This document shows positions 22,808-34,849 of a stretch of DNA of 64,000 nucleotides, one piece after another. The position numbers and the translations under genes were made by a program. Numbering within the stretch: the stretch's first letter is position 1; each line of letters opens with the position of its first letter. Location: contig CM073331.1 in NCBI GenBank assembly GCA_037043015.1, forward strand, positions 5,229,501 to 5,293,500. The letters are read 5' to 3'. The notes below the pieces were generated by a model. That model was not told where the DNA came from, made no database searches, and was given only the letters and a program-made list of their open reading frames with translations. The DNA is from Bryum argenteum. Taxonomy: Eukaryota; Streptophyta; Bryopsida; Bryales; Bryaceae.

Positions 22808-23040
22808 TTAACCTTTTATTGACACAGGGGACCAAATTGGTTCATACTCTCAACGGTGGCAAATTTCGAGATTTTACCCGATGTGATCGTTTCTTTTTTT
22901 AATATTTAGAGAATCAAATTAACTCGACACTCACCATTTCGGATTTTCGAATTTATTTAATTATCTATGCTAAAATATGGTCAAAGGACAATGAGGTCAC
23001 ATTTTTCTCAAAACAGTGATGTCAATTAAGAATTGAGCAC
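22808..23040. mobile_element. TTAA MITE family gamma, copy 2, partial
   Basis: Begins at a TTAA shared with the tail of the previous MITE and is homologous, inverted, to 6261-6852. Its right end, GATGTCAATTAAGAATTG, has lost the terminal CCC. Confidence 0.6.
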
Positions 23041-23184
23041 TTTGCAACTCAACTATGAGACCATAAAGTGATGGCTACATTCAGATTCCAAATTCAGTGA
23101 CTCTACCATGACTAAGGGGGTTCAATTTTTTTGGAGAATCAGAAGATGGAATCAATATGGGGGGGGGTCCAATCTATATTACAA

Positions 23185-23250
23185 TACAGGAGGCTTTGTC
23201 TCACACGACGGTTCCGCGCTGGAATCCGTCGTGGAGACTTGCCTCCTGTA
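23185..23250. repeat. TA-flanked hairpin, possible minimal MITE
   Basis: A near-perfect inverted repeat: TACAGGAGGC...CACGACGG on one side and CCGTCGTG...GCCTCCTGTA on the other, with a short loop. It is GC-rich in an AT-rich setting. The ends CAGGAGGC/GCCTCCTG sit directly inside TA on both sides. No other copy is seen in the window. Confidence 0.6.
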
Positions 23251-23552
23251 TCCACACAACCAATATTGGAATAGAAAGTAAAAAAACTAGAAGTAGATTG
23301 TAGCTAAATCTATGACTTAGAATTAAAGTAGGAACTGAAAGTAAAAAGAGTAGGAGTAGACTGTTGGTCTTTTGAGAAAGGAACTTCTCTCAAAGAGATA
23401 AGATTGTTTTAGACCTACGGTTAAAAGATAGGAAGATCTATGCGTTAGCTCTAAAATTGAATATAAAATAAAAAGACTAGAAGTAGTCTTTAGTTTTTTT
23501 AGGTATTTAGATAGTAAAAGATATAAATGTGTTAAAAAGAAATAGGTAGCGG

Positions 23553-24699
23553 ATGTCTTTTGAGAGGTTTGATAGTCTTATTTGCGAGGAGGTCAATAGT
23601 GGTACCACTAATTTAAAAAATTGGATGCTTCAAGTTTTAGATCCTTTTGATCCCAATTTTGACTCTTTAATGACAAAAATTTCATGGCTTGATGCCGAGT
23701 TGATGAAATTAGTAATTGAACCTCGTAGGTTAGTACATGGGATAAACAAAGATCCGTTAGATGGATCTTTGTTGCATTTCCTCCCACTCGATGCGAGAGG
23801 TTATTGATTTGAACGGTAATAGGGAGGTTGCTAGACGTAGCTACGGTGTGATTTTTAAGTGTCACATAATAGGAGTCGATTTCATTCCAAGAGAAGAGGA
23901 GTACGCTTGTAAAGCCTTCATTAGTCTTGTTCATAGAAATAGTTTTCAATCAATGAACATAGAAGCCACAAGTTGTTCTTTGGTCCATCCTCTATTTATG
24001 AAATTATTTGCCATACATCCTTCTAAACCGCATGGATATATGCGATGGTGGAATCTTTGGAACTTTGAGAAGTATGGTCTTGAAGCGCAATGGAAAATCA
24101 CGTATGGAGCCAGGAGTGGATGCCGACAATGTGAAGTTGTTTCAACGACTACGAATCCGATTGTCTTGGCACTTTTTATTTGGTATGCTATTTTCGTATA
24201 TAAATGGTAGCATACATTGTGATTTGTCTCCGACAACATCTTATTACACGAGAGAAGAAGATAATATGTACATAGGTGTTTGTGATTGGGGATTTGCATG
24301 TAAGATAGAGTTTTCCTCTGCTATCCAACTATGCATATCCATCACAAAAAGAATTGGAGGCGAGATAGAATAAGACGGCCTTGGGTGGATCCATCTTTAA
24401 TGAGTGTTTATGGATCAAAAGTAGCTAAATTTAGTTTAGCTACGATGTGTATGTTACATCAAGGATAGCATCTTGGATTATAGGGCCTTTTGATGAAGAC
24501 GGTGAGATTTCGTCCACAGATTATAAGATATACACTCATGGCCTATGGTTGCTCAAAGAGTGAACCCGCAAACGAATGTTATAATACCCTTTTACAAAGA
24601 GTAAAGGGATTCCAACGGTCAATACCCATTTTGAGGAATGATCCAATAGAGACCATGTTTGAGACCATTGATGTATATTTTATTAATCTAAATATATAA
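23553..24699 (+). pseudogene. Kinase-like gene relic (HCDLS / CDWG type), frameshifted
   Basis: Homologous sequence moves through three frames: 23553-23805, then 23770-24110, then 24115-24373, then a C-terminal part to 24699 with further stops. Recognisable pieces are RRSYGVIFKC (nucleotide-loop region), EYACKAF (Lys), GSIHCDLSP (HRD equivalent) and IGVCDWGFA (DFG equivalent). These variant motifs, as I recall them, occur in a large kinase-like family expanded in non-seed plants. At least one frameshift near 24112 and several stops make it non-functional. Confidence 0.72.
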
Positions 24700-27600
24700 A
24701 TTCGATATGTATTTTTTAATATTTTCTGTATAAACTTATTTGAAGTTTATGAATGTTTTATAGCTTTAGGCAATCCAAGTTGAACGTGCTCAACGGCACG
24801 GGTCCCACTAGTACAATACAGTATATTATTTTAAAATCCTACTCAAAAATGTTTGTTGCATGCAATGTGGGAGGGGTGTCAGCAATTGACTGGTTTTTTT
24901 TCCCTTTTCTTGTGCGAGTGGCTTTCTTCAAGAGGTACACGCCAAGTGAGTGGGACACATATCCGTTGCAGCAATGTGGAATACACGTTTGAACAAAGTT
25001 TTGCTCAAAGCAAGGTTATCGGAGTACATGAATATTCTCGTATTTTCAAATTTCAGCTATCTATGTACTTCTAGCTGAATTTACACGCACTTACAAACTA
25101 ATTTTTGTACTTGTAAATACCCATCATTCGAAGATTCAAACACAAGAGTGAGTGCTCTCATAAAGGTATATTTATTTATACTTAGTGACTTAGTGCTATC
25201 TCTTACTTGTAGGTTATAATATGCACCAGTAGCGGGGGTAATATGCTCAAAAGTGACACTAATCTGCTATGGCAAGCTCATCGGGAAGTCACCAAGTGAT
25301 TCACTTTTGGAAAGTATGTAGTATCACTTGTGATCATAATATTTGAATTACCTCAATTTGATTATAAGTTTTGGAAGTGTACACCACACGTGTACCTAGC
25401 AGTCTAAAAGGTACACCATGAGTACGTTGAAATTTGATAGTGAAAGTTACAATGAAAGTTATTCCCTACTTGAGTACTTCTATACAATGTTCCGTCCTAG
25501 GTGGTCTTCATATTGGATAAAAATATACTACTAAGGAATCAAAATAGAATGTCCACTTTTTTTTTTTTTTTTTTTTTAATTTAAGGAAGAATGATGCTAT
25601 GTACGTACTTTTTTTTTTTAGTTTGAAATTCAAAGTTGGGTCAAAAGATTACGAAGGTGCAAAGGGGGTACCTGCGGATTTTTTGATGCATCTTGCTCAA
25701 GTGGAGTCAACTCTGTACTGGACGAACTGCATTGTAAATGGCCCCAAATTCAAATTGATGCTGCATGTGTTCACTTTTAATGATGGCAGTGACCAACTTT
25801 GAATTTCAAATTTCTGGTTGAAAACTTGGGCTTCATGTTTGGTCAAGTGTTGTGGTGCTGCTGAAGCTTTGAATTGGACAATTTTAACCCCTAAAGTTAT
25901 GGGGCCCAACATTGACTAATGTGGAGAAGGCCTCCGGTCGGGCAAGAATTTCATTTTTCGAGCGATCACATTTCAAGAGCCTCAATTTCAACCAATCACA
26001 TTTGAGATTTCTGCTTAGTTTCTTGAATGGTAGACTTCTCGCGCATAGTGTAGATTAGCCCTTGACCCCTCAATGTGCTTAAATGGGGTAGTTTCAGTCA
26101 AAAACTCATTTTTAAAAAAAGTAACGTGGATGAAAATAAAGATAAGTCATTCAGATCTTAACCATACAGACTTTTGATAGACTTGTTGTAGAACATGTGG
26201 ACCAAAAACTTGACTCATAGGACCTTATAGATTGGAAGATTGTAACGTTTTAGTGCGCACAAATCAGATCAAAGTTGAAACATCTTCAATCGAGTCAAGG
26301 TCTTTACCACTTAAACAAGACTATAATTCGAATTCATCCCAAAAAATAAAGTCAAAATCTAAAGGTGGATGAAGGAGATATGGCTCCTCAAAAATCTTCC
26401 ACTTTTTTTATTGTAGAAACATCATAGCAAATCTAATAGCAAAGTTACAAGGATCAAAAAAAATTCCAACTAGAAAGTTGTTGGGATGCATACAAAGATC
26501 ACACTAATGTAAAAAAAAAAGAAAAAAAGAAAAGAAAGCATTTTTGATCTCACATAATTGGCTTGCAATGGTAAAACATGCCTCATGTTAAAAAACCCAA
26601 AAACAGAAGTTTTTTCAGAAAAATGCATGCCATTTATCTATACTTTACTACTTAGATCTGCAATTTTTACCACACAACCTAGACTTGAATATTGGATCCA
26701 ATACAAGTAATCTCGTCCAAAAAGAAATGTGGATGTAGAAGAGCCCTAATCTTGTAGAAGAGCCCTAATCTTGTAGAAGAGCCAAGGTGACCCCAAATCT
26801 TGTCCGGAAGACAAAAGGATACATTGAATTTTTGGCGGGAAAGGTGCCTATGTGGCGAAACCCTAATCCGGACGTCCTTCTAGTGTGAAAGCCCCACCGG
26901 ACGAAACCTCCACATTGCCCAATGAAAGGCCGGAGAATTTCGTCCGCCTCCATTGGACGTCCCAGTCTGAACCGGGCCTTAAGCCCCCAACTACCAAGCC
27001 AAGGCTTCTGGTACCTAAATTAGTGCACCTAACACTAATCAACATTTAGTAGTGTAGTTATATGAAAGAAGCACTTTCAAACACATGAAAATCGTGGGAA
27101 TTAACACCCCACGTGTAGAGTTCATTAAGCATTTATGATTTATCCACTCAAACTCAGATCTCGTAGTTTCTAAATTTGAAAAAATGTCCTGCTATCACAA
27201 ACCACAATTTATGGCTGCCTCGTACAAAAGCCCACCATGACCATTTTTTTGAATTTTTTGTTTTTTATTTTTATTTTTAGCAGCCACCAAGACTTGAGTT
27301 ACTTTTAAGATCCCAGCATATCAGGTGTGTGAAAAAGATAGAACTACACCTGGATGAATATTGGCCATCAATGGAAATGAATATGCAAGTCTTGGGAGTG
27401 AAAAAATAAATAAAAATAAATAAAATTGGGAATATCATGCAACACACCTACTACTCATAAAGATTGACTTCATGGAGAAAATCATTTATTGCTCTACCTA
27501 GATTTACTTTTTTGTTGTTGTTGGAATTTGGAGGTTCTTCACACTCTCTAGTGGCTTCTCTTTTCTAAAGTTTAATTTGGTGTTTTTGTCTTCTTTTAAT

Positions 27601-28768
27601 TGAGTCTAAGGGATGTTATATGTAAGGACTTAAGCCATACATGGGGTGGAAGGGAGACAATAATCTTCTCAATGTGATTGGTTCATTTTGAATTCCATGA
27701 ATCATGTTGAGAGGATTTTTGGTCTTCTTCGACTTATATACGGCTTGACTCCCCATGTAAAGCTTAGATAATAATCTATTGTCCTTGTTGTGGTTGTTAA
27801 CCCTTGAATGACCAAGATCACAAAAACAAACGAGAGACGTTTATTGGGCAATCCTAAGAGGGTCAAACAAGTGTCGTATAATCATGAGGCTCTCCACCAT
27901 TGTTTTCATCAAGAATGTGTCATTTCACCAAGTTTTCAATATTAGGACCTAGGGTCCCAAAGATTCTTATGAGCAACTTCAAATTATGTTGCACTACTTC
28001 ATATACTTTATGAGAAAAAAATAAATAAAGAACTAACTTTTCTAATGCATCTCAGCAAAGAGATTCTCAAAAGATTTTTTCTTCTAAACCCTTCGGATAG
28101 TGATGACATCCACCGAATTGGAATATTCCTATGGGAACTGGGGAACCCGCCAACAAGTTCAGTTGTTGCAAGCCTTAACTATATACTGTACCAACATTAT
28201 ATACCATCTTTAGTGTACTAAAATGAATCTTTTCCATGAAAATTTCATTACTACCAAAAGCTAAATAATCCAAAAATTTCACTAATTATGTTAAGGATAA
28301 TTTGCTTCAAAAGCATAATCTTCCTCTTGGGTCCTACCCTATCGACAGATGCAATTGGGTCTGCCCTTATCAGAACATTTGAAATTTGATACCATGCTCA
28401 CCCTCACGCAAACGAATTTTTAAAAAAATATTCTTATCATTCGAATTTTATTCTTTTATATTTAATGAAAAATTCCCCCTCCAACATTTCATATTGTTTT
28501 GCTATATAAAATGGGCCTATGATTAAAAATACAAAAAAATGGGCTTCACGTCAAGTCATGAAGGATCTCGTCAATGTTTTTGAGGAGTTGCAAAAAATGA
28601 ATCAAAATCCACATGGTGGCCATGTGGAAGGTACACCTTCTCATTTACAAAGCAACGACTTTGTTTGTCAATTTGAGACTTCAATACTTTGGTAGTACTA
28701 AGTAGTTCCAAAGTTAGTGGAGTAGAGAATACGGTCTTGACCTTTTTGCTTGAGAGAAGGGGTAATTG

Positions 28769-28771
<3 letters not shown>
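24700..28771. other. Repeat-rich intergenic region, no gene seen
   Basis: Holds a degraded copy of the TTTACACTA-type MITE (about 25916-26055), a large dispersed-R copy (26115-26370), a 20-bp tandem unit with CTAATCTTGTAGAAGAGCC (26733-26782), and T-runs at 25557-25577. 27000-28700 is AT-rich with nothing I can name. Confidence 0.5.
26115..26370. repeat. Dispersed repeat R, copy near 26 kb
   Basis: Shares TTCAGATCTTAACC and the downstream CATCCCAAAAAAT...AGTCAAAATC with 1625-2130. Confidence 0.55.

Positions 28772-28817
<46 letters not shown>
28772..28817. repeat. Poly-T tract, 46 bases
   Basis: An uninterrupted T run. It could be the tail of a minus-strand retroposed copy or a simple repeat; no retroelement body is identified next to it. 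Confidence 0.9.
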
Positions 28818-28818
<1 letters not shown>

Positions 28819-30479
28819 ATTTGTGGGAAGGTGGAGGAGCCTCAAAGCAATTGTTATGAAATTAGCAAGCCTTTTATTGGAATAAACGAGGAGCGTTGTT
28901 TTTGGTATGTGGAGAGATAGGATGCGAGATTTATTGATACTAGTGAGATTTATTGACAAAGTGAGATGTTGCTGCATAGTGAGATTCACTGTGCAGCAAC
29001 ATTAATTTATTAACCTAATGGTATTTCTTGCCACATGGACCCCCTTAAGGGGATGCCACATGGCCCCTTGAACACGATTTATTTTGTAATTTTTTTCTTT
29101 TGAGGGGAGCCTCCAGCCCTTTTGTACATTTTCAGGGGGAGGAAGTAGCTGCAAATGATATGGGGTAAATCCCTCCCCAAGACCCATAAGACCCCTGCCC
29201 CAAGACCCCCCGAAGACCCCCAGTTGGACCCCTCCCATACCCCTCCGCATTTTGAGGCGCACTTTGCAGCCCGCACTCCACAGCGTTAATGAGATTTGGG
29301 GAGATAGTCCTAGATTTGGTACAAGTTGTGATTTGAAGTCTATTTTAATTATTTACTTTCTTATTTTCTTGAAGAAGTTATCGTATTGTCAATTGAAAGT
29401 ACATGTGTACCATTGCAGTCACTCTGCTTGCAGAATCAAGTGCAAATAGCTTTGTGTGTAGTGAGGAGAAAATGAGAGGAAGGGAGAAGTAGCCTTTAGA
29501 CTAAAGAGCTCAAGTAAATGGCTACTTTGGTTCATGATTGTATTACTCTCAATTGATTAGTACATGAATCGTTTAAAATAATAAATATAATAATAATTAC
29601 TTAGGATTGGGGGGCACTGTAAAAGAGTGCTACCACCGTTTCTTGAGGCCCCCACCAAACAATGGGATTTTTTCTTCAGAATCCTTGCAATTTTTGATTT
29701 GTACCCCGACTACCTTTTTTTAATAATTTCAAATTTAAAAATGAGACCTTAACCCCAAATTACTCTTGGAGCCTACTCCTTGGCATTTCAAGCCTACACG
29801 TAAAAAAATTTAAGTGACTCTTTACCCCTCTCCCCTCCCTTGCCCCCGAGAAACACTCATAGCACTAATTTATAGTGATCCGAGGTTGAGGACTATGCCA
29901 CTCTTGAACACTAAGTATAATTAATAATCATTTTTGTTGTTATTAGATATTTCTTTTTATTTTTTCTTTAAATACTTTTTGCTTTTGAAAATTTACTAAA
30001 TTAGACATCTGTCAAAGGAAACGGGTCCAACAAGGAGCCACACAAGCAGCACTGTTGAGAATTCAGCTCAGAAGTGGATGAGGTGCCACCTTTTTAAAAA
30101 TACCATCATATCCCCTTCCAACCAAGTGGGTCCAACCCTTTCAATCTCATCTTCAATCCTTTGATATTCTTTTGTGGGGAAAAAGGTACAAGTGCCGGCT
30201 CCGAAACTTGTGGTTGGTGAATAAAAAAAACAATAAAATAAATGAAATTCCGGTTGCTTAGGAGGATTTTGTTTTTGTTTTTAGATATTCAAGTCAAACC
30301 CACGAGTACTATTGATACCTCCAATTTCTAGAATCCCAAAAATTAAGGTCCCCTTCGTCCAAGTGGCAGGGTACGTGGATGGAGGTGAAAGGAATCAACC
30401 TTATGGTCGCCGAATGAAGTAAAGTGTAAGTGTTCACTTGTTCCTCTTTTTCCCTTTTGCCATGTTTCCAATGAGGGCT
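28818..30479. other. Intergenic, no gene
   Basis: 28990-29280 is unusually C-rich, with repeated AAGACCCC phrases, in an otherwise AT-rich region. The rest shows nothing recognisable. Confidence 0.4.
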
Positions 30480-30606
30480 GGTTTACACTACGGTGGAGAA
30501 GTTCATGAGTGAAGAAATGAAGAGGAAATCTGAAATTTTGGTTGGTTGGAAGTGAGACTCTTTGAAATGTGATTGGTTAAAATTTTGATTGATCGTAGTG
30601 TAGACT
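30480..30606. mobile_element. Short MITE with TTTACACTA-type ends, uninserted copy
   Basis: The left end GGTTTACACTACGGTGGAG and right end GATCGTAGTGTAGAC are inverted. The same family forms the outer shell at 46229-46989. Confidence 0.55.
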
Positions 30607-30684
30607 GAGAATTTTGTTTGATGAATTTGGGTGGATAGGTTTTGGACTTGGTTTCATTTGTGTTAATACTACTCAAAAAAGGAT

Positions 30685-30979
30685 TCTAACCCCTAACTTT
30701 CCTTAAAACCCAAAATGGGTTTTGGAGGTTCCTGCAAGAGAAAAACTCAGCCGGCTTTGACCATTATAATCTCACAAATTAGGAAGAATGAATGGTTCAA
30801 ATTTGGTATGTGAGAAGAATGTCAAGTGAAGTTTGAGATCTTACGGTTGAATCTTTTAAATAATTATTAGATTGAGATTTTTGAGTTTAGGGTTTAGGCG
30901 GTTTTAGGGTTTTGGGCTAAAATTGAGATTCAAATTTTGTGACTAAGACTATTTTACAACAAGGAAATTTAGGGGTTAA
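30685..30979. mobile_element. Short TTAA-type MITE
   Basis: CTAACCCCTAA at the left and TTAGGGGTTAA at the right. The interior (GCCGGCTTTGACCATTATAATCTC) is shared with 46658-46919, about 260-290 bp each. Confidence 0.65.
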
Positions 30980-32055
30980 AAGGACTTGGTTTGCAATTGA
31001 AGCCAATGGCGGCAATTCCAATGGGAAGATATGAGGGATAAAACGGAAAGCAAGAATAGTGGATTTTGGTTGTGAAGGTGGGCTGACCCACCAGCATTGT
31101 AGGGTACCCTAACTGCCCACATGCGGCGAGCACGCCACCTCACCCGCCAGCTCAGCCTTTATCCACGGGGGAGGAATAGGTACAACAGCCTCCGGACAAA
31201 ACTTGTCATCCAATTTTCCATCTGCCCTTTTCCTGCTGCCCTGCCCCTCTACATATTTTTTCTGAAGTATGTGGACATATTTATTTATCGGAGGGCCAAT
31301 GGGAGTAGGAGAGAATTTTGAACTTTTTACTCCTCATGTGTTTTCGATTAAATTTACTTTGAATGCATTTCCCCTTCGAGTTTGCAAGTAAATATTAACA
31401 TCTAAGACTACCACCACCCGTGAGCTTAATCAAAGGTTTTAGATTGTGTGTTACGTTCCCTAAGCTCACTAATACTTGGCTCGTTTACACATCCTGTTGT
31501 CGGCAGCAGGCAACCCCAAATTTAGTTTGAGTCAAAGTTCCGGATTTCCCGCCCAGCAGGTCGCCTAGCAGGCCGGAACAACCATCTTCAACCAGCAAGC
31601 ACGACAGACAAGACCATTCTTCCACCTCTTACACAATACGGCTCTTGCAAGGATTGAATCTCATTGGACAACAAGTCAGAAGGATGTGGGAACGGAGCTG
31701 CAGCTGGTGCCGGGTGTCTGCCAGTGCTGGCCGGAAATGTAAACGAGCCAACTTGCAATTGAGGCCAAGCTGGACAAGACTTCCACCAAGCAAAATAACC
31801 TTAAGAAGGCGTTCGACAAGCCAAAAGCCAACAACCAAAACTCTCATAATCATTGAAGAGAGCACACACAAAAGGTATATTCGGTTCAATACAATGTCCT
31901 TCCCTCCATTTTGAAACGCATCAAACATATAGTTTATTCACAAAGAATTATTCTCCTTTAATCTAGAGCGACTATCTACCTTGAGAGGGGTTGATAGTCC
32001 TATACCACTGTTGTTATGTCCTACGAGCATATCATCAAGAGTAAGTAAAACATAA
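30980..32055. other. Intergenic before SINE
   Basis: No gene supported. 31940-32055 resembles the 3' half of the SINE family (CTTGAGAGGGGTTGATAG) and is probably an older SINE fragment. Confidence 0.45.
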
Positions 32056-32418
32056 GGCACCACAACCTTGGCTTAGTGGTTGGGGCTCATGGCCCCTAAT
32101 GAGGAGGTCGTGAGTTCTATTCCCCATGCCAACATAGTGCTCCCAACTATAGTCCACCCAACTATTGTAGGGGGTCTTTGGATCTTGTTGTGTAGGTACC
32201 TCAAAGCCCTTTGGGGAGATACTATGTGAAGTATCTTCAAGGCACTAGTAACTAGCTAGAAACTAGCATAGTTATAGTAGTGTCCATCCGCAAGAGGGGG
32301 AAGTAGTATCGTTCCAATTTCCCCTTGTCCTGTGCCTATTGGGGTATTAGCATTACAAACAAACACTTCATTCACGCCGGTCCTTTAGAAAGGAACCGGA
32401 GTTTTTATTTATCTATCC
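32056..32418 (+). mobile_element. tRNA-derived SINE, copy 1
   Basis: About 85-90% similar by eye to 44928-45291. The 5' part has pol III-like boxes (TGGCTTAGTGG and GAGTTCTATTCC) and the 3' end is a TTTATCTATC tail. It lies between two roughly 45-base imperfect direct repeats (32012-32052 and 32429-32469), both reading TGTTATGTCCTA then GAGTAAGTAAAACA. Confidence 0.75.
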
Positions 32419-32640
32419 TTTACAACCATTGTTATGTCCTATGAGCATACCATCAAGAGTAAGTAAAACAGACACTATATTCACGCCAACCCATTGGGGT
32501 CCGGTGTTCTTCATTCAAATCTTGCTACCGACAGGGCAAAGTGACGAAATATTCCTACTTTCCGAACAGTGTAGTGGATAGGAATAGGAAATAGGGGATC
32601 AGGGCAGTCAGCCTCCCAAGTCGCGACGGACGCGCCCGCC

Positions 32641-32688
32641 GCGAGAAGGAAGGCAAGTGACGCCGCGAGAAGGAAGGCAAGTGACGCC
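32641..32688. repeat. 24-bp tandem duplication upstream of exostosin gene
   Basis: Two copies of GCGAGAAGGAAGGCAAGTGA plus four bases, about 440 bp upstream of the start codon in a GC-rich promoter region. Confidence 0.85.
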
Positions 32689-32890
32689 GCACGAGTCCAA
32701 GCGTGGAGCCGCGTGCGTCCCTGACGCCTGCCCCGCACTCCAATTTTCCCGAATGGATTTGCTCGGCGCTGCCCACCACCTTCCTCCCCTCACTCCCCCA
32801 CTTTCTGCCCACCTCGCAAGTCGCCTCTCGAATCTTCATCTCCCCGCGCCCGCCCCTTCCCTTTCCCCGCCTGCAATCCCCCACCCGCCC

Positions 32891-32899
32891 TTTTATAAA
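32891..32899 (+). promoter_or_regulatory. Likely TATA box of the exostosin gene
   Basis: TTTTATAAA stands alone in GC-rich sequence about 230 bases upstream of the ATG. Transcription would be expected to start near 32925. Confidence 0.55.
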
Positions 32900-33121
32900 C
32901 CCATTCTCGCCCCCACCTACCTCGAACTCTCACACTCCGCTCTCACCACTTCAGCCGGCTTCTCCCACTACTTGCCAATCTCTCAATCCAGCTATGGCGT
33001 TATAGAGGTCGACTACTTTGATAGCACAGGAGAGATTACTTACTCTGAGGAGAATACGAGAGATTGCTTACTCTGAGGAGAATACGAGTGATTGAGTAGT
33101 TTGATAGGAGAATTGGGAGCT

Positions 33122-34849
33122 ATGTCGACCATAAAGGAGGTGCCGGGGCCGAAGATATCGCCCTACATGCAAATTCTCTACGGGTTGTTCAATCTGATTC
33201 TACTAGGAGTGATGATATTCAGTTTCTTAAGCGTCGGAGGATTCAAGTTTCCAGTATCAGCGGGCTCAGGCTCAGGCTCAGTAGTAGCGGTAGCGGTGGC
33301 AGCGCCACCAATACTAGGAACTCCCGGGTGGCACGCGCCACCAATACTAGGAACTCCCGGGTGGCACGCGCCGGCGCGAGTCTCCCAGTGTTCAATGGAC
33401 TCCTGCTTCAACTACTCCCGTTGCGACGACATGGGTGAGCTTCGTATCTTTCACTACGACAAAGAAAATTCCTGGTTCTTCCGGGAAGCGTTCGAACGCT
33501 CCCCGTATTACACCTCCGACCCTGCCGAAGCGTGTCTGTTCTTCGTCACGGTGGATCGCCACCACGGACTGGCGGAGAGCCTCCCGTACTGGAACGGAGG
33601 GCTCAACCATGTCGTGATTTCGATAGCGGACAATTGGGTGAAGACCTCGCGGAGCGAGGAGAATGATATCGGCATGGCGTCGACGTTGTCTTCGATAACT
33701 CATCAGTCTAGTTACCGCCCCGGATTCGATATCAGTGTTCCTGTGCCGCAGAAGAAATTTTATCCGAAGCTGCAGGGATTGAAGGCTACCGAGAGGAAGT
33801 GGTTTTTGACTTTCAAGGGGACGAGGTATCTGCAAGACTCTGGTGTTGGTGGATTTCGGAGTAACCCGGCGCTTCGAGGGATGCACAACGGCAAGGACAT
33901 CGTTGTTGCTACTACTTGCAAACAGGTACCTACCTGCAGTTCCTTAACCCCCTGAAAATTCTCACACTTCAATTCTCGTGATGATATCAAATTCATCACT
34001 AGCTGAATTCCAACACGTTCAATCGAGGTTGTCACGGTCACCGCTTTTTTTCTCAAACAAAAAAGTTCGGCAAACCAAATTTGGAGTTCACTAATCTCTG
34101 CTGTGTGGGTGTTCGCAAAGTCCTCTAGGTCTGAAAGCTTCGAGCAAATAGCACTGAATTTCCATAGAGAATTTACAAATCTTCGTTGTGTGGGTACTCG
34201 CAAAGTCTTTAGGGTCTGCGAGCAGTGAGTTCATAGAATTGAATCGGAAGAGGGAGTTGTATGGATACTCTTACAAGCATGAGCGCAGTGAGTGTAATTT
34301 TGGGTAGAAGAAAGTGAGGTTTTTGCAACGATTGTGTCGAGTTTGTTTCAGATTAGCTGATTTTTGATTGTTGTCTGATTGCAGGCGGCGAATTCTCAAG
34401 CAGCAGCCTCAGTTTCCGAGGAATGCACGAAGGAGCAAGCAATCTACAACAAGTACAAGTTCGACGACCTGATGAACTCCACGTTCGGATTAGTCCCCGC
34501 AGGTCGAGGCCCGAGCTCATTCCGATTACTGGAAGTTCTCTCCGCAGGCTCAATCCCCGTCGTGATCTCCGACAACTTCGTACTCCCCTTCGACTCACTG
34601 ATCGAGTGGAGACGATGCGCGTTCGTCTTCCCGACGTCGCAAGTGCACAGAATCGTTCCCACTCTCCGGAGTCTGAGCAAGGAGGAAATCTCCCACCGAC
34701 AACGCTACTGCCTCTTCATCTACCGGGAGTTTCTCGGGAGCGACGACAAGATCGTTGCTTCTACCGCCATGGCGCTCAAGGCGAGATTCTTCGGCGTGCT
34801 TCCCAAGCTCCATCCCAAGGTCCCTTCTTCTTCGTCCTCGCCGTTGTGA
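33122..34849 (+). CDS. Exostosin-family (GT47) glycosyltransferase
   Basis: Two exons, 33122-33925 and 34385-34849, with a GT-AG intron, giving 422 residues. It is a type II membrane protein: short N-terminus, one membrane segment (about residues 16-38), a low-complexity stem, then the GT47 domain. The domain starts at CSMDSCFNYSRC and continues with EACLFFVTVD. The second exon holds the sugar-nucleotide half, with NSTFGLVPAGRGPSSFRLLE and AGSIPVVISDNFVLPF, closely like EXT1/EXT2. Golgi location and a role in cell-wall or proteoglycan glycosylation follow from the family; the donor sugar cannot be read. The stem carries an exact 33-base duplication (PPILGTPGWHA twice). The start is the first ATG of the frame. 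Confidence 0.9.

Noticed and set aside
33392-33886. Minus-strand frame of 164 codons
   Set aside because: Antisense shadow of the exostosin exon in GC-rich sequence.
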